Shown here: positions 6,032 to 12,634 of the stretch, piece by piece
Layout of the letters: the number at the start of each line of letters is the position of its first letter
How positions within the stretch are numbered: position 1 is the stretch's first letter
Assembly (NCBI GenBank): GCA_016214425.1
Contig: JACRON010000139.1
Coordinates: 1-13,037, forward strand
Length of the DNA stretch: 13,037 bases
Source: Nitrospirota bacterium
GTDB lineage: Bacteria > Nitrospirota > CAKKRA01 > 9FT-COMBO-42-15
Reading direction: 5' to 3'
Made by a program: the position numbers and the translations under genes
The notes under the pieces: model-generated
What the model saw: only the letters and a program-made list of their open reading frames with translations
Told to the model about the DNA's origin: nothing
Database searches by the model: none

Positions 6032-7563
6032 AATACATCAGATTTTCTATAATATGCTTAATAGCCCTCAATATTATATTAATACAGGCTTTCGTATATG
6101 CAGAAAAAAAACCAGAATGGATAAATAACCCTGCCTTATCATACCCAGAAGAAAAGTATCTGACAGGGGTAGGAGAGGGTGACACACAAAAGTCTGCTGA
6201 GGAGCGCGCCTACGCTGCAATCGCAAGAATATTCAGGGTAGAGGTAAGCTCCAGGTCTGTTGAATTGGAAAAATATCTTCAGGTTGAGTCTAAAGGAAAA
6301 ACCGAAGCCCAGCGCCAGGTAGCAATAGAAGAGATGACAAAGGTCACTTCGGAAAAGATATTGGAAGATGTTAAGATCGTTCAGACATGGCAGGACAAAA
6401 CTACTGCCCGTTATTATGCCCTTGCTGTAATCAACAGAAGCCATGCTGCAGCAGCCTTAAAAGAGCGGATAAATATCCTTGATGCAGAGGCAAAAGACTT
6501 TTTCAGGAAAGCCAATGAGGCATCGGATAAATTTGAAAAGATCAGGAATCTCAGAAGAATAATAAGAGCCCTTGTTCTGAGAGAGGCATACAATGCAGAT
6601 TTCAGGATAGTAAATTCAGCAGGAACCGGTTTAGAGAGCCCAATAAATCCTGGAAATATTACACAGGAATTAGAGGAATTCCTTTCAAAGGAATTTAATG
6701 TTTATGTAACAGTAGCAGGCGATAATAGCCGCACAATAAGAAAGGCTGTGATTGAAGGATTAAACAGGGACGGCTTCTCTGTATTAAAAGAAAACGGACA
6801 GGCAAATACGGCTGACCTGCTGATTATTGGAGAGGCTGCCATTTGGAAGGCAGACATTCCGGATCCAAAATGGAAATATGTCCGATGGTGCGCTGATTTT
6901 CAGCTTATAGATGCAAAAAGCGGAAAGACCTTTGGTAATATTTCAAGAACTGGCAGAGAAGGGCATCTGACCTTATCAGAGGCAGAAAATAAGGCAGTGA
7001 TGGCGATGCAGAAAGAGATTGTTTCTGTTATCATCGGACAGGCGGCGAATTTTGTTTATGGTGAAGCAAAACCATTGGAAGATGCCGGCGCCGGCTGTGG
7101 CAGGGAAAGGGCTGCTGTTTCAGAAGAAAAAAAGGTTAAGAATAAAAAGGAAACGGACAGCATCCCCATAACCTTAATAACGCAGGCTGAGGCGCTCCTG
7201 CCTAATATGTCAGATGTTCAATACGAGAATATTGCAAGGGACATTGAATCTAAATCGGACAGCACAGGCCCAATAATAAAGGTTGTCACCCCTGAAGAAG
7301 GAAAGGTCTATGCCCCGCCAGTAAATATAGAACTGAATTTTATAACAAAAGGCCTTGCAGAAATAGACCTTTCAACCTTAAAGGTTGAGTACCTGAAATT
7401 ATTCAGCATTGACATTACCCAGAGGGTGCTGCCGTATGTCAGCAAACAGGGGATAAAAATTTCTAATGCCCAATTTCCATCAGGCACACATAATTTAAAA
7501 ATCACTATCGGCGATAAAAAAGGCGCTGTAACCATCCAGAAATTTACAGCAGTAATTAAATAG
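6028..7563 (+). CDS. Secreted LPP20-domain protein with C-terminal Ig-like domain
   Basis: A 511-residue exported protein. The signal peptide is residues 1-25 (ending FVYA, then EKKPEW). An LPP20-type domain (about residues 28-150) starts PEWINNPALSYPEEKYLTGVG and continues with SAEERAYAAIARIFRVEV. A helical region (about 150-205) is followed by a mixed alpha/beta domain (about 215-345, with EEFLSKEFNVYVTVAG and ADLLIIGEAAIWKAD) reminiscent of FlgT- or CsgG-like envelope modules. A charged linker (about 350-410) leads to an Ig-like beta domain at about 414-511 (IKVVTPEEGKVYAPPVNIEL, then LSTLKVEYLKL, PSGTHNLKITIGD). The start overlaps the preceding stop by 4 nt (ATGA), implying coupled translation. 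It is the last gene of the envelope cluster and converges on the next gene with 4 nt between. A scaffold or assembly role is a guess. Confidence 0.82.
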   Translation: MKYIRFSIICLIALNIILIQAFVYAEKKPEWINNPALSYPEEKYLTGVGEGDTQKSAEERAYAAIARIFRVEVSSRSVELEKYLQVESKGKTEAQRQVAIEEMTKVTSEKILEDVKIVQTWQDKTTARYYALAVINRSHAAAALKERINILDAEAKDFFRKANEASDKFEKIRNLRRIIRALVLREAYNADFRIVNSAGTGLESPINPGNITQELEEFLSKEFNVYVTVAGDNSRTIRKAVIEGLNRDGFSVLKENGQANTADLLIIGEAAIWKADIPDPKWKYVRWCADFQLIDAKSGKTFGNISRTGREGHLTLSEAENKAVMAMQKEIVSVIIGQAANFVYGEAKPLEDAGAGCGRERAAVSEEKKVKNKKETDSIPITLITQAEALLPNMSDVQYENIARDIESKSDSTGPIIKVVTPEEGKVYAPPVNIELNFITKGLAEIDLSTLKVEYLKLFSIDITQRVLPYVSKQGIKISNAQFPSGTHNLKITIGDKKGAVTIQKFTAVIK

Positions 7564-7567
7564 GCTA

Positions 7568-8431
7568 TCAATAGGCAAAGACGTTGAAAAATGGCTTGAA
7601 GCCCTCTTTTATCTTCTCAAAGCTTTCATTAATTTTATTCAATGTATTATTTATATCCTCACGATTTCTTATCTCATACATAAAATATCCGTCAAACCCA
7701 ATCTTTTTTAATACTGCTGCAACCTGCATCCAGTCAATCGTTCCTGTGAAAGGAACGCCGTGGGAATCCTCCCTGCCATTATTGTCTGACACATGCAGGG
7801 CAATCAGCCTCTCGCTACACTCCTCTAAATCATTTACTGGATTGTTTGATATATTGGAATGGCCTAAATCAAGGCAGATGCCAACTGCATCAGGGTCATA
7901 TTTCTCATCGTCTATCAACCTCATAATCTTCTCTGCTGTAGCGCCATGAAGCACATTTTCAACAGCAATCCTTATATTTTTTTCTCCGCAATATTCAGCC
8001 AACTCTGTAAGGCTCTTGTGAAATGCCTTTATTGACTCTGTCTCCTTTCTATCCTCAAGGCCGTGTATAACTAAAAGCCCTGCGTCAAAAAGACCCATGC
8101 AGTCTATTAACTCCTTTGTTTCTGTTAATGCCTTTTGCCTGTTCTTATTATCCTTGCTTGAAAAAGAGAGCCATTTTCTTTTATCAGGCGGTGTAACCTC
8201 CTCATATATCGGGGCATGAAAGGAGACGACTTTGATACTGTTATCTTTCAAAAGTCTGGCAAGGCTTTCTATCCTTTCTTTATCCTTATAATCAAAATGC
8301 GGCCTCATGCCCCATATCTCAATGGCATCAAACCCTGCATCTTTTATCTGTTTGATAATTGCTTCATCTAATATATTATATACAAAAATATGTGTTGAAA
8401 GCCCTTTTTTCAGCATAGTATCTTTTAACAT
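7568..8431 (-). CDS. Sugar phosphate isomerase/epimerase-like TIM-barrel protein (AP endonuclease 2 superfamily)
   Basis: A 287-residue cytoplasmic protein of the xylose isomerase-like TIM-barrel superfamily (PF01261). Typical metal-binding positions are visible: His72 in VVSFHAP, His123 in LLVIHG, Glu158 in IAVENV, Asp188 and His191 in CLDLGHSN, His213 in ALHVSDN, His224 in DSHGVPFTG and Glu253 in YFMYEIR. The order E, D-x-x-H, H, H, E matches divalent-metal sugar isomerases and epimerases of this group rather than fixing a substrate. The ATG at 8431 gives the longest product; an in-frame ATG at 8416 is possible, and neither has a clear Shine-Dalgarno sequence. It lies 45 nt downstream of the kimA-like gene on the same strand and may be read through from it. 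The physiological substrate is unknown. Confidence 0.85.
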   Translation of the reverse strand: MLKDTMLKKGLSTHIFVYNILDEAIIKQIKDAGFDAIEIWGMRPHFDYKDKERIESLARLLKDNSIKVVSFHAPIYEEVTPPDKRKWLSFSSKDNKNRQKALTETKELIDCMGLFDAGLLVIHGLEDRKETESIKAFHKSLTELAEYCGEKNIRIAVENVLHGATAEKIMRLIDDEKYDPDAVGICLDLGHSNISNNPVNDLEECSERLIALHVSDNNGREDSHGVPFTGTIDWMQVAAVLKKIGFDGYFMYEIRNREDINNTLNKINESFEKIKEGFKPFFNVFAY

Positions 8432-8476
8432 TTAACAGCTTTATGTGTCAATGGAATATGTAGAATGTCCAATCCT

Positions 8477-10288
8477 TTAACCAGAAATATGGAACGGGAC
8501 GCTGGTTGAAACAACGCCTTTTTTAAACAGCAGGACTCCTTTAATAAAAAAAGCTGTCTGATTATGGAGGAGATGATGCCACCATCGGGAGGGCACAAAC
8601 TCGGGCAGCACAACGGTTATAACACCTTCTGGATGTGCAGATTTCACCTCTTCTATATATTCCAGAAATGGCCTAATAATAGAACGGTATGGAGACTCAA
8701 GTATAGCAAGGGGAATGCCCATGCAGTGATTATCCCACTTTAATTTAATTTTTTCTGTTTCTACAGGGTCTATGGAAACATAGACACCGGTTACATCACT
8801 GGAAAGAGCCTTGGCGTATCTGATCGCATTAAGCACAGCCAGCTGAATGCCGGCTACAGGCACAATTACAGAGTGGTGTTTAAACTCAGACACACCTGAC
8901 AAACATCTGTCCAGAGATAGCTGTCCAGCGACTGATACATAATGCCGATGCACTTTTTGTTCTAAATAAACCAGAATAGGTATAGCTATCAGGATTATCC
9001 ATGCGCCATGCGTGAATTTTTCCGTGGCTATAATAAATAACACTACTGCAGTGGTAGCCGTTCCGATTCCGTTTATAAAAATCCCTTTAAGCCAGCCTCT
9101 GCCCCTCAATGTCAGCCAATGTTTTACCATTCCTGCCTGCGACAATGTAAATGCAGTAAAGACACCCACGGCATAGAGCGGAATCAGGGCGTGGGTATTG
9201 CCGCTGAATATTACGATAAGAAGGGCTGACATGACGCCGAGGATAAGTATGCCGTTTGAAAAGACAAGCTTATCGCCGCGGTTGCCGAGCTGCCTCGGCA
9301 GATATTTATCCACTGCCATTATTGATGAAAGGTACGGGAAACCTGCAAACGAGGTATTGGCAGCAAGAATAAGTATCATCGCAGTGGAAAACTGTATGGT
9401 GTAGTAGATTGCCCCTTTTGAAAAAATTGTCCTTGCAAGCTGGGAAAGCACAGTTTCATTTTCGTTTGGAAATATTCTGTAATAGTCTGCAAAATATGCA
9501 ATCCCGATGGTAAACGCGGCCAGAATCATCGCCATGTAGATAAGCGTGATTCCAGCATTTCTGGACTCCGGCGGCTTAAAAGCCGTGACGCCGTTTGACA
9601 CCGCTTCTATACCTGTAAGCGTTGCGCATCCTGAGGCAAATGCCTTCAGTATTATGAATACGGGTATAATATCTGATGCCGGCTTGATTTCTATCAATGG
9701 CTGGGGAGATATAGAAAAGGATTTCAGATGACTCATGGCTATAAGAAATAGTATCCCGCCTATAAAAAAATAAACAGGGATTGAAAAGACCTTGCCGGAT
9801 TCCTTCACCCCTCTAAGGTTAATAATCATGATCAGCAAAATAGCAATAATGCACATCGCAATCGTATGATTCTTTAAGTTTGGAAAGGCAGAGGTAATAG
9901 CAGCTACACCAGCAGAAATACTGACTGTTACTGTAAGGACATAATCGATGAGGAGCGCTGCTCCGGCAATAAGTCCAGGATAAGCGCCAAGGTTTTCCTT
10001 CGCAACTATATATGCGCCTCCGCCTGAAGGATATGCATAGATCGTCTGGAAATAAGATGTCGCCACAATAGCTATAAGAATGACAATACTGAATGCAATA
10101 GGAAGTGAATAATGGAACAAGGCTGTTCCACCTACTATAAGCGCCAGCAATATCTCTTCTGTGCCGTATGCTACTGATGACAGGGCATCAGAGGAGAATA
10201 CAGCAAGCCCCATTGTTTTTGTAAGGCGCTCATATTTTTCCTTGACTGTCTCAATGGGGCCGCCAATAAGAATTCTTTTAAGAGACAT
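8477..10288 (-). CDS. kimA: KimA/YdaO-type potassium uptake transporter (APC/KUP-like superfamily)
   Basis: A 603-residue membrane transporter, nearly the length of Bacillus subtilis KimA. About 12 hydrophobic segments fill residues 25-460. Family signatures include SSDALSSVAYGTEE (Asp34 and Tyr41, matching KimA's potassium-coordinating Asp36 and Tyr43), YPSGGGAYIVAKENLG, the LIDYVLTVTVSISAG helix, and SGCATLTGIEA. The cytoplasmic C-terminal domain (about 470-603; HSVIVPVAGIQLAVLNAI, SPYRSIIRPF, LHNQTAFFIKG) is the KimA-like regulatory domain that binds c-di-AMP in the characterised protein. The start at 10288 is fixed by AAGGAGGATT immediately upstream; the frame stays open for 48 more codons, but these lie in the riboswitch and terminator. 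Its promoter, c-di-AMP riboswitch and terminator make control by the same messenger likely at both RNA and protein level. Confidence 0.93.
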   Translation of the reverse strand: MSLKRILIGGPIETVKEKYERLTKTMGLAVFSSDALSSVAYGTEEILLALIVGGTALFHYSLPIAFSIVILIAIVATSYFQTIYAYPSGGGAYIVAKENLGAYPGLIAGAALLIDYVLTVTVSISAGVAAITSAFPNLKNHTIAMCIIAILLIMIINLRGVKESGKVFSIPVYFFIGGILFLIAMSHLKSFSISPQPLIEIKPASDIIPVFIILKAFASGCATLTGIEAVSNGVTAFKPPESRNAGITLIYMAMILAAFTIGIAYFADYYRIFPNENETVLSQLARTIFSKGAIYYTIQFSTAMILILAANTSFAGFPYLSSIMAVDKYLPRQLGNRGDKLVFSNGILILGVMSALLIVIFSGNTHALIPLYAVGVFTAFTLSQAGMVKHWLTLRGRGWLKGIFINGIGTATTAVVLFIIATEKFTHGAWIILIAIPILVYLEQKVHRHYVSVAGQLSLDRCLSGVSEFKHHSVIVPVAGIQLAVLNAIRYAKALSSDVTGVYVSIDPVETEKIKLKWDNHCMGIPLAILESPYRSIIRPFLEYIEEVKSAHPEGVITVVLPEFVPSRWWHHLLHNQTAFFIKGVLLFKKGVVSTSVPFHISG

Positions 10289-10321
10289 AAAATCCTCCTT
10301 TAGGCGGGCAAACAGAGGAGA

Positions 10322-10360
10322 GGAAATAAAAAAAACCGCTGGCACTCGCAGCGGTTTTTT
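10322..10360 (-). terminator. Intrinsic terminator of the c-di-AMP riboswitch
   Basis: On the minus strand, AAAAAACCGCTG and CAGCGGTTTTTT form a 12-bp hairpin (arms 10349-10360 and 10330-10341) around a 7-nt loop, followed by more T residues. It lies between the riboswitch aptamer and the kimA start codon, the place for ligand-controlled premature termination. In known ydaO switches c-di-AMP favours termination. Confidence 0.88.
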
Positions 10361-10367
10361 GTCTCTG

Positions 10368-10500
10368 CCTTTGCCCTTCCAAATGCCTACGAGGTTAGCT
10401 GACGGGCTCGGGCCTGGAAGTGCCCTTTCCATTAACTTATGGAATACGCCCCTGTAATCGGGTCCCCCGCATCCATTCTTTGAATGGATTTCGGCTGCTA
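10368..10500 (-). ncRNA. ydaO-yuaA (c-di-AMP) riboswitch aptamer
   Basis: The minus-strand RNA contains the hallmark conserved blocks of the ydaO-yuaA class in order: GCGGGGGACC (about 10461-10470), a G-run ACAGGGGCGUAUUCC, a variable hairpin closed by UUCC/GGAA, AAGGGCA, then CCGAGCCCGUCAGCUAACC and UCGUAGGC (about 10384-10410), ending GGAAGGG. A first hairpin AUCCAUUC/GAAUGGAU (10472-10490) lies at the 5' end. The ligand is c-di-AMP and the controlled gene is the potassium transporter downstream, the classical pairing. Outer boundaries are approximate because I did not fold P1. Confidence 0.93.
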
Positions 10501-10509
10501 TGTAATTAC

Positions 10510-10538
10510 ATTTTAATACTCTAACTTTAGTATGTCAA
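10510..10538 (-). promoter_or_regulatory. Sigma70-type promoter of the kimA riboswitch transcript
   Basis: On the minus strand, a perfect TTGACA (10533-10538), a 17-bp spacer and TAAAAT (10510-10515). The predicted transcript start near 10503 coincides with the 5' edge of the riboswitch, as expected. Confidence 0.85.
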
Positions 10539-10564
10539 TATTTATCTTCACGCCCAACTTTTAC

Positions 10565-10684
10565 TTAACTATAAGCAAGTTTTATAAAGTGCTGCAAGGT
10601 CTTTTTGAATCTCAGCAGCTCTGTTGAAGGCGGTGAAGCCTCAATTGCCTGCCTTAGCTTATCAGCTCCAATACCTCTTTCCAT
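10565..10684 (-). CDS. Possible 39-codon ORF overlapping the preceding gene
   Basis: An ATG-started frame of 39 codons (begins MERGIGADKLRQAIEAS, ends FIKLAYS) overlaps the last 31 nt of the 121-residue gene in another frame. Its composition is protein-like: an amphipathic Leu/Ala/Lys/Arg pattern typical of two helices, and no rare or low-complexity codons. It may be a small coupled gene, or the true C-terminus of the upstream protein displaced by a frameshift. No family is recognised. Support is coding-like appearance only. Confidence 0.35.
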   Translation of the reverse strand: MERGIGADKLRQAIEASPPSTELLRFKKTLQHFIKLAYS

Positions 10685-11019
10685 CTTAGTTCATCAGCCC
10701 TGTTATATTTTATAAACTTATCAGGCTCTGTTTCTGCCTCTTTGGGTAAAAAGTAATTTTTTAGTGAAATTCCCCTGCCAAGAAATAATTTTGTAAGCTT
10801 TCTGTAGCTCCTGCTTAATAGAAACGCCTTGTTATACTCATCCTTAAATAATATCTGCTTTTCTTTTGAGAGATTTTGATAAAGAGATTTCCAATCCTTT
10901 TTGGGATTAATAGCAATGTAAATCCAGAAAAGACCGCTATTAAGAAACCTATCTGCAAAATTTTTCATATCTTTATCATCAGCGCCCTGAAAATATATTT
11001 TTTTAACTGCATTTTTCAT
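10654..11019 (-). CDS. Hypothetical protein, 121 residues
   Basis: A soluble, Lys- and aromatic-rich protein with no signal peptide or membrane span. It has a short alpha/beta N-terminus (KKIYFQGADDKDMKNFADRF, then SGLFWIYIAINPKKDW) and a helical remainder (LSKEKQILFKDEYNKAFLL and following). No Shine-Dalgarno sequence is visible at the ATG at 11019, where the upstream DNA is A/T-rich. I do not recognise a family or catalytic motif. The end of the frame overlaps a 39-codon frame that also looks coding, so the true C-terminus may differ. It stands alone between the kimA promoter and the divergent fusion gene. A real gene is more likely than not, given the length and balanced composition. Confidence 0.55.
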   Translation of the reverse strand: MKNAVKKIYFQGADDKDMKNFADRFLNSGLFWIYIAINPKKDWKSLYQNLSKEKQILFKDEYNKAFLLSRSYRKLTKLFLGRGISLKNYFLPKEAETEPDKFIKYNRADELRWKEVLELIS

Positions 11020-11104
11020 ATTTTTATTTTACATTTTTTCTTATATACAGTAAAGGAAAAAGTTGCCTTCTCTTTTAAATTATTTGCTTAAATATTCCCA
11101 GCGC

Positions 11105-11132
11105 TTGACATATACAATAAAAAAGGTAGAAT
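11105..11132 (+). promoter_or_regulatory. Sigma70-type promoter of the PilZ-REC-hydrolase gene
   Basis: TTGACA (11105-11110), a 16-bp spacer and TAGAAT (11127-11132). The predicted start near 11139 puts the 27-bp palindrome at the extreme 5' end of the mRNA. Confidence 0.7.
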
Positions 11133-11143
11133 TAGACTAAACA

Positions 11144-11170
11144 CCGTTAGAGAACATGGTTCTCTAACGG
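11144..11170. promoter_or_regulatory. Perfect 27-bp interrupted palindrome in the 5' leader
   Basis: Arms CCGTTAGAGAAC (11144-11155) and GTTCTCTAACGG (11159-11170) are exact inverse complements around ATG. It sits just after the promoter and 15 nt before the start codon. It could be an operator for a dimeric repressor or, as RNA, a strong 5' hairpin beside the ribosome-binding site (AAAGGAG at 11174-11180). It has no T-run, so it is not an intrinsic terminator. Confidence 0.7.
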
Positions 11171-11185
11171 GGTAAAGGAGAGCCT

Positions 11186-12634
11186 ATGGAAGATAGAAGA
11201 AAATCGCCCCGCATACCATTAAAGGTTCAGGTAAAATACAAGACCCCGAATGCCTTTCTTGCAGATTATGCGCTTAATATAAGCAGGGGAGGCATATTTA
11301 TTGAAACGGACAAGCCATTGCCGCTCGGCTCGTCTGTTGACTTTCAGCTCCTCTTTCCTGACACATCAAAACCTGTAAAAGGCACAGGCGAAGTGGTCAG
11401 GATAGCTGCTGGAAAGGGCGAACCTTCCGGGATGGGAATAAAGTTTAAAGACCTCAGCCCGGAGGGCTTGGCAATAGTAGAAAAGATTTTTAAGGACTTT
11501 GCAGGCATAAGGATACTTGTTGTAGATGATGCTGCTGTTATGCGCCGCCTCTTATCCTTCTGGCTAAGGAAGATTATCAAATGCGATATTACAGAGGCAT
11601 CAGACGGCATTGAGGCAATATCAAGGTTAAAGGAAAAATTTGACCTTGTAATTACTGACTTGAGGATGCCGAGGGCAGACGGGCTGAAGGTAATAGAGCA
11701 TATCAGGGACAATATGCATGATACTGTAACGCCTATTCTCATTATTACCACAGTTGCATCAGGCGATGATAAGGAAAAGGCGCTCATGCTCGGCGCATCA
11801 GGATATATTACCAAGCCTTTAAAATTTACAGAACTATCAAGAACTGTAAAGGATATGTTCCAGAGCCTTGTAGATATATCTATAAAAAAGATTGAAAAGA
11901 TGCCTGTAATAGGCATTACAGCAGATTTCGGAGAGATGCCTTCAAAAACAAAGAGACAAAAGGACCCTTATATATTCTTAAGAGAAGGATATATAAATGC
12001 TATTGAAGAGAACGGCGGCATACCTCTTCTTCTTCCAATTACAGCAAATATTGATTTGATTGAACATTATACTGAGATGATTGACGGCCTGCTGCTCACA
12101 GGCGGCAACTTTGATATAGACCCGAGATACTACGGAGAGGAGCCTTCTGACAAGGTTGGAGAGATTAAAGAAGAGAGGTCTGCCTTTGAAATGGCAATGG
12201 CAAAGCACGCACTTGACAAGGATATGCCTGTATTAGGCATTTGCGGAGGCATGCAGCTTTTAAATGTCCTTTCAGGAGGCACATTATATCAGGATATCCC
12301 GACACAGTTAAAGGATGCTATAAATCATCAGCAGAAGAAAACAAGGGAGAATGCATCCCATAGTATAAAAATTACGGATGACAGCAGATTATTCAGGATA
12401 ATAAACAGCAAGTCTGTAATGGTCAACAGCACCCATCATCAGGCAGTAAAAGATGTCGGCAATGGCCTGACAGTAAATGCAGCTGCAGAGGATGGTGTAG
12501 TTGAAGGCATTGAAAGCAAAAACCACAGGTTTGTAATCGGCGTTCAGTGGCACCCTGAGGCATTATACAAAAATAGCAAGGAGGCAGAGGCATTATTTAA
12601 GGAATTCATAAACGAAAGCGCATTTAAGAAATAA
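11186..12634 (+). CDS. PilZ / response-regulator receiver / PuuD-type class I GATase hydrolase fusion
   Basis: A 482-residue cytoplasmic protein with three domains in one frame. (1) PilZ, residues 1-105, of the Myxococcus-type subgroup, with Arg5-x3-Arg9 (RKSPR) and Asn31-x-Ser33-x-x-Gly36 (NISRGG), both elements of the c-di-GMP-binding signature. (2) Receiver domain, about 108-228: Asp114-Asp115 (LVVDD), phospho-acceptor Asp158 (LVITDLRMP), Thr188/Thr189 and Lys210 (ITKPL), all key residues kept. (3) Class I glutamine-amidotransferase-like domain, about 239-478, closest to gamma-glutamyl-GABA hydrolase/peptidase C26: MPVIGITADF start, LLLTGGNFDIDP, nucleophile Cys353 in GICGGMQLL, and His456 and Glu458 in GVQWHPEAL. 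No internal stop or strong ribosome-binding site lies at the domain 3 boundary. AAAGGAG at 11174-11180 sets the start. A hydrolase gated by second messenger and phosphorylation is inference. Confidence 0.9.
   Translation: MEDRRKSPRIPLKVQVKYKTPNAFLADYALNISRGGIFIETDKPLPLGSSVDFQLLFPDTSKPVKGTGEVVRIAAGKGEPSGMGIKFKDLSPEGLAIVEKIFKDFAGIRILVVDDAAVMRRLLSFWLRKIIKCDITEASDGIEAISRLKEKFDLVITDLRMPRADGLKVIEHIRDNMHDTVTPILIITTVASGDDKEKALMLGASGYITKPLKFTELSRTVKDMFQSLVDISIKKIEKMPVIGITADFGEMPSKTKRQKDPYIFLREGYINAIEENGGIPLLLPITANIDLIEHYTEMIDGLLLTGGNFDIDPRYYGEEPSDKVGEIKEERSAFEMAMAKHALDKDMPVLGICGGMQLLNVLSGGTLYQDIPTQLKDAINHQQKKTRENASHSIKITDDSRLFRIINSKSVMVNSTHHQAVKDVGNGLTVNAAAEDGVVEGIESKNHRFVIGVQWHPEALYKNSKEAEALFKEFINESAFKK

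Noticed and set aside
10289..10432. Upstream extension of the kimA frame to an ATG at 10432 (651 residues)
   Set aside because: The added 48 codons lie in the riboswitch and terminator, and the ATG at 10288 has a perfect ribosome-binding site and matches the KimA N-terminus.
11144..11170. Intrinsic terminator at the perfect palindrome
   Set aside because: No T-run follows; the sequence goes straight into a ribosome-binding site.
11344..11916. 190-codon minus-strand frame inside the fusion gene
   Set aside because: Complementary-strand shadow of a strongly supported three-domain protein; no family features.
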